A stretch of 64,000 nt of DNA from Novipirellula herctigrandis (lineage in GTDB: Bacteria > Planctomycetota > Planctomycetia > Pirellulales > Pirellulaceae): NCBI GenBank assembly GCA_007859835.1, contig SJPJ01000002.1:517666-581665 (forward strand), written 5' to 3'. Within the stretch, counting starts at the first letter, position 1. The number at the start of each line of letters is the position of its first letter. The position numbers were made by a program, and so were the translations under genes. Of this stretch, positions 18,038 through 26,749 are shown piece after piece. The notes beneath the pieces were generated by a model. That model searched no databases and was not told the origin of the DNA. It saw only the letters and a program-made list of their open reading frames with translations.

Positions 18038-18111
18038 AGCCAGCGGTGGGATTTGAACCCACAACCCTCGCATTACGAATGCGATGCTCTGCCAATTGAA
18101 GCTACGCCGGC
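18038..18111 (-). tRNA. tRNA-Thr (anticodon CGU)
   Basis: The minus strand folds as a 74-base cloverleaf. The acceptor stem is GCCGGCG/CGCTGGC (one G-T). The D arm is GCTT...GAGC. The anticodon stem is TCGCA/TGCGA with the loop TTCGTAA, giving anticodon CGT (reads ACG, Thr). The T arm is GTGGG-TTCAAAT-CCCAC. No CCA is encoded; the base after the acceptor is T. It lies 95 bases upstream of the TPR/alpha-CTD gene on the same strand. Confidence 0.95.
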
Positions 18112-18189
18112 ATATTTCAACACTATTTTGCAATTTTTGTTCCGCGAATCCGCGGTGTCTAAGAAAATACGCGAAAAAAGTGTTTTTCG

Positions 18190-19233
18190 TCAAGAGGCGG
18201 ACACCAATTGTTTCGTCCACTGATAGCCTTGTTCGACATTACGAAATTGAAGAGCCTCTAGTTGCCCGATAAGTTCGGTTTGGCTGCCATCAACGGCCGT
18301 TTCCACCGTGTAAACCCGCCGATCCGCAAGCCGTTGGATCAAACTGCCAATCAAAAACGTCTCTGCCATATTCAACCGCGCGGGCTCTTTTTGCAGCGAT
18401 AAATCCAATATTGCATTGTCGCAATTCATCACCTGAGCCTCGACATCACTCGACCACAGATCAAATTGGGACAAAACTTCGGCGGTTTGGTGATTGGTCG
18501 TTTGATGCCGTTCGATGTCAAAATGGGACAATGACGACGCCAAACGGGGGTCCGTCGGAATGCGAAGCCGGTGCTCCAACCTCGTCGTTCGTCGCAATTG
18601 CAATGCTTCTCGGCTAACAGGTGGCCGATAGGGACTCGTATTGACTACCATTCGAGCAATCGCGCCACCTCGATTATATCCTTTTCGCGATAACAGAGAC
18701 GAGGTTCGCGAATCGGCAGCTGGAACACCAATCCCATGACCGATCGGAGGCAGCCCGGCATAGCCATCCCAGCGATCTCGCACCAAACCGACCGACACTT
18801 TCGTCGCGTCCATCTTCGCCATCGCTCGTTCCGCAGCATCTAATAAGGGGTCGCACACTTGCAGCCCCTCATCAGGCGAAAAACAGATCGCGCGGAGTCG
18901 CCCCTCTAAATTCGTGGCGTCTAAATTCGTGGCGTCTAAATTCGTGGCGTCTAAATTCGCGGCGTCTTCGAATTCAGATTCCGATTCGAAAGGTCTCGGT
19001 TGATGTGACTTAGGAGGCCCGACCGCAAAGTGACACCACGCCTGAACTTGCCCACCAATTTCGGCTACCAGCAAAGTTTGGGGATCGAAAAACGTCCGAG
19101 CCAAAATGGCTTGCTCGATCGTCGCCATCGAGACCGGAGGCGCAATACCGACGCATGACCAATGCTGAATCCAAACGTCAACTAAACAGGGCAAGTCAAC
19201 GTTACGAAACGGCCGAATGATTGACTCAGTCAC
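18190..19233 (-). CDS. GNAT-like acetyltransferase family protein with an in-frame repeat
   Basis: The 347-residue product begins IIRPFRNVDLPCLVDVWIQH, the usual first strand and helix of a GNAT domain, followed by TLLVAEIGGQVQAWCHFAVG. A second acyltransferase-like half seems to begin near residue 205. Between the first strands and RLRAICFSPDEGLQVCDPLL there is a four-fold repeat NLDAT encoded by a perfect 15-bp tandem repeat, probably a surface loop. The acetyl-CoA loop (Q/RxxGxG/A) is not clear, so the enzymatic role is tentative. It is monocistronic, upstream of the tRNA gene. Confidence 0.6.
   Translation of the reverse strand: MTESIIRPFRNVDLPCLVDVWIQHWSCVGIAPPVSMATIEQAILARTFFDPQTLLVAEIGGQVQAWCHFAVGPPKSHQPRPFESESEFEDAANLDATNLDATNLDATNLEGRLRAICFSPDEGLQVCDPLLDAAERAMAKMDATKVSVGLVRDRWDGYAGLPPIGHGIGVPAADSRTSSLLSRKGYNRGGAIARMVVNTSPYRPPVSREALQLRRTTRLEHRLRIPTDPRLASSLSHFDIERHQTTNHQTAEVLSQFDLWSSDVEAQVMNCDNAILDLSLQKEPARLNMAETFLIGSLIQRLADRRVYTVETAVDGSQTELIGQLEALQFRNVEQGYQWTKQLVSAS
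18905..18964. repeat. In-frame 15-bp tandem repeat, 4 copies
   Basis: The unit TCTAAATTCGTGGCG occurs at 18905, 18920 and 18935, with one mismatch at 18950. Being a multiple of three, it adds or removes five residues (NLDAT) per unit in the GNAT-like protein without a frameshift, so it can vary in length harmlessly. Confidence 0.95.
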
Positions 19234-19370
19234 GGGCTTACCAATCCAAAACTATCGAAGAGAGCAGAACAAGCGTGAAGCAAAAGAATCGCAAGTTATA
19301 CACAAATTGTTCCGCAAAGGTGATCGAGTTGTTGACTCTTTGGTGGATAAGTTTTTGTACGTGAGATTGC

Positions 19371-19484
19371 AACCCAGTCAAATCAACCCAGTCAAATCAA
19401 CCCAGTCAAATCAACCCAGTCAAATCAACCCAGTCAAATCAACCCAGTCAAATCAACACCAGTCAAATCAACACCAGTCAAATC
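19371..19484. repeat. Tandem repeat, 14-bp unit, 6 exact plus 2 variant copies
   Basis: The unit AACCCAGTCAAATC is repeated head to tail six times from 19371 to 19454, followed by two 15-bp variants (AACACCAGTCAAATC) to 19484. It fills most of the 252-bp gap between two leftward genes (starts at 19233 and 19699) and ends 2 bases from the stop of the small Cys-rich gene. There are no spacers, so it is not a CRISPR array. Confidence 0.97.
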
Positions 19485-19486
19485 GC

Positions 19487-19699
19487 TCAGTCAGCCAGTT
19501 CGCTGAGACTCGTCGGTTCAACGATCACTTCGATTGCCTCGTCTTGATGCGTCGCCTCGTATTCCTCCATCAACATCGCTGGACAAACCTCTTGCTCGCC
19601 ACACTTCGTGCAGATGATCCGAACCAAATCACTGCCTCCCAATTTCACCTCTTCTTCGGCACACAAGTCGAAAAGCTTTTTCAAATGAACACAACTCAT
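19487..19699 (-). CDS. Small protein with a CxxC zinc-like motif (70 aa)
   Basis: The product begins MSCVHLKKLFDLCAEEEVKL and contains CTKCGEQEVCP, so cysteines are spaced as C-x2-C-x5-C, plus C3 and C13. That may form a small zinc or metal site. The tail is acidic. GGGAG lies about 7 bases before ATG 19699, so I use this start, not the longer open frame to 19810. No function is known. From memory, small proteins of this kind are common in planctomycetes; this was not checked. Confidence 0.65.
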   Translation of the reverse strand: MSCVHLKKLFDLCAEEEVKLGGSDLVRIICTKCGEQEVCPAMLMEEYEATHQDEAIEVIVEPTSLSELAD

Positions 19700-19939
19700 T
19701 TCCAATCTCCCTAGAAATATTGGCTCGAACTCGAAAGCAGGCTCCTTTGCCCCTAACTGCATTCTAACGGACTCGGTGCCTCCCAAGCAATCAAAAACGG
19801 GTACCAGCAATCCGAAAACGGGTCATTGCCAATTCGGTTGCCCCCACCCAACCGATCGAACAGGCTTTCGTATACAATCGGGCCATTCAACGATCAAATT
19901 TGCACATCTCGAAATCGAACCAGAAGGAATTACGGATTG

Positions 19940-21793
19940 ATGTCGGACGTTCCTCCACCGCAAGCCCCGCCGCTCGATTCGCATGCCGACTCGATACCAA
20001 TCAGGCACGGGCCCTATCCCGAATTCACTTGGACCGCCGTCATTCTTGGCTGGATTATCGGGGCACTGATTGCGATCTCGATTGGCTACGCAGCCTTGAT
20101 TCTCGGCTTTGCTATCGAAGGCTCCGAATTAGCAGCGATACTTGGCTGGGGCGTCCTCCGCGGCGTACTGCGACGGACGAGTATTGTCGAAAACAACATC
20201 AATCAAACGATTGCCTCGGCCGTGAACGGTGCCTCATCGGGCATTATGTTCTCGGTCCCTGCACTTTTTATCCTCAGTCGCTCCGAGGGACTCGAATCCG
20301 TCGCCGACTTTAGCATCCCGCTGATGATTTTGGCATGCATCACCGGATGTGTGCTGGGCCTGGCGTTTGTGATCCCGCTGCGAAAACAGATGATCGACTT
20401 TGACCGACTGGCCTACCCCGGTGGCATTGCAGTTGCAACGATCCTGAAGTCCCCCGGGGCTGGCGTTCGCAAAGCCGTGCTACTTGTCGGCGGGGCACTC
20501 GTTTCGGGGATCTCTCACCTAATGGTGCTCCACTATTTTGGCGAAGAGGGCAACTGGAACGCTGGCACCCAATTTGGATTGTCGCCAATGTTGAACATAA
20601 GTTTCTATCTCTCGGTAATGACGATCGGCGTCGGTTTCTTGTCAGGCAAGGGCGGCTTCTGGTTTGGTGCGGGTGGTTTCCTGTGTTACTTCTTGCTTTC
20701 GCCACTGCTAAGCACGTTTGCCACCGCTGATGTCGCGGCGTTGACGTCCGTTCCGGATCAAATGCGAGGAGTCCTCTACAAACCGCTTGGAATCGGAATG
20801 CTTGTCGGTGCTGCCATCGGAGGCATCGTTGCCGCATTCCCGCTGATTGCCAGTGCATTGAAATCGATGCACGCTGCCAGCAATCAAGACTTGGATTCGG
20901 AGGCGGCGAAAGACGAAATGCCGATTGGATTTCTTTACGCGGCGATTGGATTGGGTGCGTTAGTAATGATTTGGATCGCCTTCAACAGCGTGGAATCAAT
21001 GACGCTTGGCCGAGCCGCGACGATGGCCCTGTTAGGGACGCTTTGGGTGTGGGTCGCCGGTGTGGTGGTCAGCGAATGTGTTGGTCGCACCAATTGGTCG
21101 CCACTTTCGGGAATGACTTTGATTGCGGTGACGATTGTGATATTGGTCGCCAAAGGCGGACTGGATAAACCAGCGACAATCACCAGTTCGATACTTGTTG
21201 GCGCCGCAATTTGTCTAGCCATTTCGCAAGCGGCCGACATGATGTTGGATCTCAAGTCCGGCTATTTGGTAGGAGCGATTCCGCGTCGTCAACAATTCGC
21301 CCAATTCGTGGGTGCATGGCTTGGCCCTGTGATCGTCATCTTCTTGATGATCTTGTTGAATAACCAATACGAAATCGGCTCCGAAAAATTGCCTGCGCCT
21401 CAAGCACAGGCCCTTGCGTCGGTCACCGAAAGCATTCTCAATGATGATGTCCCCGCATTTCGCTACACTGCCGGTGCTGGGTTGGGATTGATGTTGGCGG
21501 TTAGCGGACTGGGCGGGATTGGTGTTTTAATTGCCCTGGGATTCTACATGCCGTTTCAAGTTGCCCTGACCTACACAATCGGCAATGCCCTGCGAATCGT
21601 TTCGGACAAAGTACTGGGCAGCAAATTCAGCCATGAGACCGGCATCCCGATCGCTGCGGGATTGATTGTTGGCGAAGCACTCGTCGGCGTCGGCAATGCA
21701 CTGATGCAAGTTTTCTTTGCCAAACCCGAAGCAACCGAAACTGCGATGCATTGTGGATCGTCCTGGTTCGAACAAATTGCAAGGTGGATGTGA
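19940..21793 (+). CDS. OPT-family oligopeptide/metal-chelate transporter
   Basis: The 617-residue integral membrane protein has about 14-16 TM helices. Family features include the first TM with FTWTAVILGWIIGALIAISI, the LRGVLRRTSIVENNINQTIA segment, the AYPGGIAVATILKS-like region (DRLAYPGGIAVATILKSPGA) and the C-terminal ALTYTIGNALRIVSDK and GIPIAAGLIVGEALVGVGNA. OPT proteins import peptides or metal chelates with protons. The frame is open to 19826; AAGGA about 11 bases upstream and an N-terminal proline-rich tail of usual type favour ATG 19940. The last codons overlap the following gene by 4 bases. Confidence 0.9.
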   Translation: MSDVPPPQAPPLDSHADSIPIRHGPYPEFTWTAVILGWIIGALIAISIGYAALILGFAIEGSELAAILGWGVLRGVLRRTSIVENNINQTIASAVNGASSGIMFSVPALFILSRSEGLESVADFSIPLMILACITGCVLGLAFVIPLRKQMIDFDRLAYPGGIAVATILKSPGAGVRKAVLLVGGALVSGISHLMVLHYFGEEGNWNAGTQFGLSPMLNISFYLSVMTIGVGFLSGKGGFWFGAGGFLCYFLLSPLLSTFATADVAALTSVPDQMRGVLYKPLGIGMLVGAAIGGIVAAFPLIASALKSMHAASNQDLDSEAAKDEMPIGFLYAAIGLGALVMIWIAFNSVESMTLGRAATMALLGTLWVWVAGVVVSECVGRTNWSPLSGMTLIAVTIVILVAKGGLDKPATITSSILVGAAICLAISQAADMMLDLKSGYLVGAIPRRQQFAQFVGAWLGPVIVIFLMILLNNQYEIGSEKLPAPQAQALASVTESILNDDVPAFRYTAGAGLGLMLAVSGLGGIGVLIALGFYMPFQVALTYTIGNALRIVSDKVLGSKFSHETGIPIAAGLIVGEALVGVGNALMQVFFAKPEATETAMHCGSSWFEQIARWM

Positions 21794-22359
21794 AAAACAT
21801 GATAAAACGATTGTTTGGACACGCTTTACTTTGGGTCGGTTTCCTGGCCGCTGCCTTCGTGTCGCTTCGGCAACTCGAATTGCCCGAAGATAAATGGGAC
21901 ACGATCCACTGGGGACATTATGCTTTTGCGATGGCAATTGGTTTCGTCGGTGTGATACTGCTGCGAATTGCAAACCGGAGTGCTGACGAAGACGATGAAA
22001 AAACCGACGCAGAATACTCGGTGGTGCAAGACAGCTTGGCAAAGGTCCAAACGGTGATCGATCGACTTTGTAGTGGCGACTCCGACCACCCCAGCGTCGT
22101 GCTACATGCGATCGACAACGAGTGCACCGAGCCATTATCGGATTTTGCCGAGGCGAGGGGTGCTTTGGTGAAACGGTTTGGCTTAGAAACCTACGCGAAC
22201 GTGATGACCGAATTTGCCGGTGCCGAACGTTACATCAACCGAAGTTGGTCCGCTGCGGCCGATGGTTACGTGGATGAGGTCGATTTGAGTTTGAATCGCG
22301 CAAAAAATCATCTGACCAAAGCAAGCGAGTTGCTAAGGACCGCCGAAGGTAGCCATTGA
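21790..22359 (+). CDS. Membrane protein of unknown function (189 aa)
   Basis: A GTG at 21790 overlaps the OPT stop (GTGA), with AAGG 5 bases upstream; an ATG at 21799 is a second choice. Two TM segments (ALLWVGFLAAAFVSL; YAFAMAIGFVGVILL) are followed by a cytoplasmic helical domain of about 125 residues (VVQDSLAKVQTVIDRLCSGD; AAADGYVDEVDLSLNRAKNH). No family is recognised. It is the middle gene of a tight OPT-unknown-mnmE run, ending on the first base of mnmE. Confidence 0.65.
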   Translation: MKNMIKRLFGHALLWVGFLAAAFVSLRQLELPEDKWDTIHWGHYAFAMAIGFVGVILLRIANRSADEDDEKTDAEYSVVQDSLAKVQTVIDRLCSGDSDHPSVVLHAIDNECTEPLSDFAEARGALVKRFGLETYANVMTEFAGAERYINRSWSAAADGYVDEVDLSLNRAKNHLTKASELLRTAEGSH

Positions 22360-23735
22360 TGTTCGGAGCCGAGGACACGATCGTCGCGATTGCTTCGCCA
22401 ACAACACCTGCGATACGAGGGATCGTACGACTTTCCGGCCACGATGTTCTTTCGATCCTCCGTACCGTCGACGTCGCGTTGCCCTCGAGCAAACGTCCAC
22501 AAGTAATGGAAACCTCGATCGATCTTGGGGAACCGCTTGGCGCGATGGAGACATCGGTGATGCTATGGCCGACGCATCACAGCTATACGGGGCAACCGAG
22601 CGCCGAAATTCATTCGCATGGCTGCTTGCCGATTCTTCAAGCGATTGTGAACCGATTGACCGGTGCTGGCGCACGAGCAGCTCGGCCTGGCGAATTCACC
22701 TTGCGAGCCTTCTTGGCTGGCCGACTCGACCTAACTCAAGCGGAAGCCGTCTTGGGAGTGATCGAAGCGGAACAACGTGGCTCACTCGATCATGCGCTGC
22801 GTCAATTGGCAGGGAATCTCTCGCGGCCCCTTGAACAAATGCGAAGCGATCTTTTGAACTTGCTCGCCGATGTCGAAGCTGGATTGGATTTCGTGGATGA
22901 GGATATCCAATTCATCGAAGATTCCGTTCTGCGAGAACGCTTACTGGCTACGAATGAAATCATCAAACAGACTCGCGAGCGTCTGCGAACGCGGGCGAGT
23001 AGTTCCGCCGAACCGATTATCGCACTTCGAGGGAACCCGAACGCCGGGAAGAGTCATTTGGTAAACGCGTTGTCAAATCAACAAGCAGCGATTGTCGCCG
23101 ACGTCGCCGGAACGACTCGTGACACGGTTTCGGTGCAAACCCTGATTGCAAACCGCCTAGTACAACTCATCGATACCGCTGGGATTGAGCAAGCCGCCGA
23201 AGACGATGCGATTTCCGCAGCTTCCCAGGACCACGCGAACCAAGCGTCACGGTCGGCCGATGTTCGGCTGTGGTGTGTCGATGCATCCAAAAGTGGTCTA
23301 GCCGCCGAACGTCATCGGCTTGCTCCTTATGCTAACGAAGGCAAACGAAGTGTCTTCGACCTTTGGGTCGCGACCAAAACGGATTTGGTGACCAATCCTA
23401 TCAAACAACCCAACACGGATGATTGGGTTTATACTAGCGCCGTAAGTGGTGAGGGAATCGAAGAACTGAAACAGCGAATTGATCAGTGCTTAACTCAAAG
23501 TGACCACGAAGAAACCGGCTCGGTCATCGGCACCGCAGCTCGATGCTCTCAATCACTGGGGCTTGCCGAACAAGCGATTGTGTCCGCAATGGAACTGGTC
23601 GACATGGGCGACGGACACGAGTTTATCGCGGCAGAGCTTCGCATCGCAGTGGAGTCCTTAGGAGAAGTGACTGGGGCAGTTTACACCGACGATATTCTGG
23701 ATCGTGTGTTCGGACGTTTTTGCATCGGAAAATAA
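22359..23735 (+). CDS. mnmE: tRNA modification GTPase MnmE
   Basis: MnmE works with MnmG to add (carboxymethyl)aminomethyl groups to U34 of tRNAs. The 458-residue product has the N-terminal folate-binding domain (TIVAIASPTTPAIRGIVRLS), the helical domain with the embedded GTPase (P-loop GNPNAGKS near residue 226, DTAG near 272) and the C-terminal CIGK whose Cys is the family hallmark. The G4 motif reads TKTD instead of NKxD, a deviation at the base-specificity position. A TTG at 22356 is in frame; I take the ATG at 22359, which shares one base with the stop of the preceding gene. Confidence 0.95.
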   Translation: MFGAEDTIVAIASPTTPAIRGIVRLSGHDVLSILRTVDVALPSSKRPQVMETSIDLGEPLGAMETSVMLWPTHHSYTGQPSAEIHSHGCLPILQAIVNRLTGAGARAARPGEFTLRAFLAGRLDLTQAEAVLGVIEAEQRGSLDHALRQLAGNLSRPLEQMRSDLLNLLADVEAGLDFVDEDIQFIEDSVLRERLLATNEIIKQTRERLRTRASSSAEPIIALRGNPNAGKSHLVNALSNQQAAIVADVAGTTRDTVSVQTLIANRLVQLIDTAGIEQAAEDDAISAASQDHANQASRSADVRLWCVDASKSGLAAERHRLAPYANEGKRSVFDLWVATKTDLVTNPIKQPNTDDWVYTSAVSGEGIEELKQRIDQCLTQSDHEETGSVIGTAARCSQSLGLAEQAIVSAMELVDMGDGHEFIAAELRIAVESLGEVTGAVYTDDILDRVFGRFCIGK

Positions 23736-23754
23736 TCAAAGAGGGCAATCCATC

Positions 23755-24276
23755 ATGGCGACGATCTGTTTTGTAAAACAACACGACTCACCGTTTGGTT
23801 CACTTTGGTCAAGTTGGACAGACAATGGGTTGTACAGTCTAAACTGGGACAAACGCATGCTAAACGAGGACAAACGCATGCCCCCGAGCAATGAGCGTGC
23901 GTTATCGTCAACCAAGCAATCGGCAGAATCGCTTGACGATCAATTAGCTAATTTTTTTGCTGGCTTGAGTGCTGACTTTGAGTGCGTCAAAGTCGACTCC
24001 TATCGATGGACTCCCTTCACAGCATCGGTCTACAAACAATGTCGCAAGATTCCGAGCGGAGCAACCATCAGCTACAAAGAGCTAGCCGATCGTGCGGGAA
24101 ATCCGCGTGCTAGCCGGGCGGTAGGTTCTGCGATGGCACGCAATCGCATCCCCATCGTGATTCCTTGCCACCGCGTTATTTCTTCATCCGGTGCATTATG
24201 TGGCTTCAGTGCTCCCGGTGGCCTTCGCACGAAACAATTCTTGCTCGACCTCGAATCGCAATCGCTGTTGGTTTAA
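23755..24276 (+). CDS. ogt: Methylated-DNA-[protein]-cysteine S-methyltransferase
   Basis: The 173-residue product has the acceptor motif VIPCHRV with the suicidal Cys, the preceding helix-turn-helix (SYKELADRAGNPRASRAVGS) and GLRTKQFLLDLE at the end. It repairs O6-alkylguanine by transferring the alkyl group to itself. The start ATG 23755 has GAGGG about 9 bases upstream. The N-terminal domain is short and carries a 21-bp duplication coding for LNWDKRM/LNEDKRM. It follows mnmE by 19 bases and may be co-transcribed with it. Confidence 0.92.
   Translation: MATICFVKQHDSPFGSLWSSWTDNGLYSLNWDKRMLNEDKRMPPSNERALSSTKQSAESLDDQLANFFAGLSADFECVKVDSYRWTPFTASVYKQCRKIPSGATISYKELADRAGNPRASRAVGSAMARNRIPIVIPCHRVISSSGALCGFSAPGGLRTKQFLLDLESQSLLV
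23840..23881. repeat. In-frame 21-bp duplication in the DNA methyltransferase gene
   Basis: Two copies of a 21-bp unit (TAAACTGGGACAAACGCATG C and TAAACGAGGACAAACGCATG C) lie head to tail with two mismatches. They encode the repeated heptads LNWDKRM and LNEDKRM in the linker of the N-terminal domain, so the reading frame is kept. Confidence 0.85.
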
Positions 24277-24433
24277 CGTCTTGAATTTAATCGCCAGTGC
24301 CACCACGACATTTCAAATTCTTCCCACTGTGGCTCGATCCATTTACGAAAAACCCGAATCCGTTTGGCTCATGCCGCACTGTTGAAACAACTTCCTAACC
24401 TGTAAGAAATCTTCCTGCCCAGAGAGGAACACT

Positions 24434-25597
24434 GTGTCGTCAAAAACTTACCTGCATGAACTAAAAGCCGCTGTGATCGGCACTGGATTTATCGGGCCGG
24501 TTCACGTCGAAGCCCTTCGTCGGATCGGCGTTCCTGTGATCGGTATCCTCGATGCGACCGTCGAACGCTCCGAAATGGCTGCGACTCAACTCGGGATTCC
24601 TCGGATCTACAAAGACCTCAATGAACTACTTGCGGATGACGAGATTGATACGGTCCATATTGCCACCCCAAATCGTTTTCACTATGAACATGCCGCCGCA
24701 TGTGTCAAAGCAGGCAAACACACCATGTGTGAAAAACCACTGGCGATGAACTCAATGGAATCCGCTCAATTAGTCGAGCTTGCAGCCAAATCGGATGTTG
24801 TCGCCGGCGTCAATTACAACCTTCGCTATTATCCACTTTGTGTGGAAAGTGCCGCTCGTATCCGGAAGGGAACTGCTGGCAAGATTCATCATGTATCGGG
24901 CGGCTATGCACAAGATTGGCTGTTCAAGGAAACGGACTTCAATTGGCGAGTCCTTGCGTCCGAAGGTGGCGAACTACGTGCGATCGCCGACATCGGCACC
25001 CATTGGCTCGACTTGATTCAATTTATTGTCGGCCAAGAAATCACTGGCGTTTGCGCCGATTTACAAACGGTATTCGCAACACGCCAAAGACCCGTCGGGG
25101 CTGCCGAGACGTTTACCGGCAAGCAATGCCCCCCACAAAGCAGTGAGTCCGTGAATATCGATACCGAAGACGCTGGCAACATTTTGCTACGGTTCGAAAA
25201 CGGCACTCGCGGCGTGATGTCTGTTTCTCAAGTTACCGCCGGCCGCAAGAATTGCCTAAGATTCGAATTGGCTGGTTCCAAACAAGCGTTGGCTTTCAAT
25301 AGCGAATCCCCCAACGAATTGTGGATCGGCCACCGCGACGAACCAAACGAGGTACTGATCCGCGACCCTTCGTTGATGGACGAAGCGGCCAGCAACGTCA
25401 CCAGTTACCCAGGCGGACATAACGAGGGGTTCCCCGACGCATTCAAACAAATCTTCCTCGATTTCTACGGACAAATCCTACTCGGCGATGACGCTGGCGA
25501 GCCAACCTTTCCCACATTTGCCGATGGGCATCGTGAAATCGTTTTGTGTGAAGCAATTCTCGAAAGCCACCGAAATCAAGGTTGGGTGACAATCTAA
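24434..25597 (+). CDS. Gfo/Idh/MocA family oxidoreductase
   Basis: The 387-residue product has the N-terminal Rossmann fold (AVIGTGFIGPVHVEALRRIG, dinucleotide-binding GxGxxG) with ILDA at strand 2, the family motif MCEKPLAMN, and the C-terminal substrate domain with GELRAIADIGTHWLDLIQFI (conserved DxxxH). These enzymes use NAD(P) to oxidise sugars or related polyols. The start is GTG 24434 with AGAGAGGA about 6 bases upstream. The TIM-barrel isomerase gene follows 44 bases later, a common pairing in inositol or sugar breakdown; the exact sugar is unknown. Confidence 0.9.
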   Translation: MSSKTYLHELKAAVIGTGFIGPVHVEALRRIGVPVIGILDATVERSEMAATQLGIPRIYKDLNELLADDEIDTVHIATPNRFHYEHAAACVKAGKHTMCEKPLAMNSMESAQLVELAAKSDVVAGVNYNLRYYPLCVESAARIRKGTAGKIHHVSGGYAQDWLFKETDFNWRVLASEGGELRAIADIGTHWLDLIQFIVGQEITGVCADLQTVFATRQRPVGAAETFTGKQCPPQSSESVNIDTEDAGNILLRFENGTRGVMSVSQVTAGRKNCLRFELAGSKQALAFNSESPNELWIGHRDEPNEVLIRDPSLMDEAASNVTSYPGGHNEGFPDAFKQIFLDFYGQILLGDDAGEPTFPTFADGHREIVLCEAILESHRNQGWVTI

Positions 25598-25641
25598 CCT
25601 CCAAACATATCGTAACTACACTTCTATAACGGAGAGTCAAA

Positions 25642-26568
25642 ATGATGCAGCTAGGTTTCACCACGGCGATCTTGCCGAACCAATCGCTTGAGCAGGTTTT
25701 TGAGATCGCGTCGGAATGCGGGTACGACTGCGTCGAAGTGATGTGCTGGCCCGCGGGAAATGACGCACGTCGTTATGCGGGCGTCTCTCACATCGACGTC
25801 GGCTCGCTCGACGATGCAAAGGTGAGCGAAATCCATGCACTTTCAGAGAAATACGGAGTCAGCATCAGCGCACTCGGCTATTATCCGAACCCGTTATCGC
25901 CTAACCAGGAAGAAGCCAACGCCGCAGTGGCCCATTTTTGCAAAGTAATCACGGCAGCCGCAAAGCTAGGCATTCACAAAGCAAACTCGTTTGTCGGTCG
26001 CGATTGGACGAAATCGGTCGATGAAAATTGGCCACGGTATTTGGAAACATGGAAACCCATCATCGACTTTGCAGAACAGCAAAACGTGAAAGTGGGAATC
26101 GAAAACTGTCCAATGTATTTCTCGGACGACGAGTGGCCCGGCGGGAAGAACCTTGCCCACTGTCCTGCGATTTGGACGCGGATGTTCGAAGACATTCCGA
26201 GTGATCATTTCGGATTGAATTTTGATCCGTCGCACCTCGTGTGGCAACACATTGATTACCTATTGCCACTACGTCAATTTGCGGACAAGCTGTTTCATGT
26301 TCACGCAAAAGATGTTCGCATCGATCGCGACAAGATCAATCAGGTTGGCATTTTGGCGGTCCCCAATGCATACCACACTCCCAAGTTACCTGGCATGGGC
26401 GATATTGATTGGGGCAAGTTCTTTTCGATCCTTGGCGACGTCGGTTACCGAGGTCCGGTCTGTGTTGAAGTGGAGGATCGAATTTTCGAAGACAGCGATA
26501 CGAACCGTAAACTGTCACTGCGGCAAAGTGCGACCTACTTGCGAAATTACGTTCCGCGACACGTGTAG
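25642..26568 (+). CDS. Sugar phosphate isomerase/epimerase (TIM barrel)
   Basis: The 308-residue product belongs to the xylose-isomerase-like TIM-barrel superfamily. The barrel strands and metal ligands are visible: [64 protein letters not shown] (Glu), [16 protein letters not shown] (Asp, His), [11 protein letters not shown] (His) and [12 protein letters not shown] (Glu). The ATG 25642 is preceded by GGAGAG. It follows the Gfo/Idh gene and probably acts on the same carbohydrate. Its stop codon is part of the first unit of a 17-bp tandem repeat. Confidence 0.9.
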   Translation: MMQLGFTTAILPNQSLEQVFEIASECGYDCVEVMCWPAGNDARRYAGVSHIDVGSLDDAKVSEIHALSEKYGVSISALGYYPNPLSPNQEEANAAVAHFCKVITAAAKLGIHKANSFVGRDWTKSVDENWPRYLETWKPIIDFAEQQNVKVGIENCPMYFSDDEWPGGKNLAHCPAIWTRMFEDIPSDHFGLNFDPSHLVWQHIDYLLPLRQFADKLFHVHAKDVRIDRDKINQVGILAVPNAYHTPKLPGMGDIDWGKFFSILGDVGYRGPVCVEVEDRIFEDSDTNRKLSLRQSATYLRNYVPRHV

Positions 26569-26615
26569 AGTACGACTTCAAGTAGAGTACGTCTTCAAGT
26601 AGAGTACGACTTCAA
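26565..26615. repeat. Tandem repeat, 17-bp unit, 3 copies
   Basis: The unit GTAGAGTACGACTTCAA starts at 26565, 26582 (one mismatch) and 26599. The first copy includes the TAG stop of the isomerase gene, so the repeat seems to have grown out of the gene's end into the intergenic space. Confidence 0.95.
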
Positions 26616-26658
26616 GTTACGGAAAAATTTGTGCTGGTACTTCTAGGAAAACCGCGCA

Positions 26659-26684
26659 CGCGCACTCTGCTAACGCAGTGCGCG
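26659..26684. terminator. GC-rich hairpin between convergent genes
   Basis: CGCGCA-CT-CTGC-TAAC-GCAG-TGCGCG folds into a 10-bp stem with a 2-base bulge and a 4-base loop. It lies between the stop codons of the convergent isomerase gene (26568) and spoVG (26750). No T-run follows on either strand, so it is a possible transcription-end structure rather than a clear intrinsic terminator. Confidence 0.4.
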
Positions 26685-26749
26685 ACCTCGCGATCCGCTG
26701 GCTCGTCGTTTGGATTCCGCCACTCGTCTGCATCCACGATGCGAACGCA

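Noticed and set aside
17943..18095. N-terminal extension of the TPR/alpha-CTD protein
   Set aside because: The extra codons translate the tRNA-Thr gene and a terminator. The ATG at 17942 has a good ribosome binding site.
19371..19484. CRISPR array
   Set aside because: The units are contiguous without spacers and no cas gene is near.
19217..19714. Rightward 165-residue frame containing QSNQ-type repeats
   Set aside because: The frame is a translation of the non-coding 14-bp array and of the opposite strand of the small Cys-rich gene.
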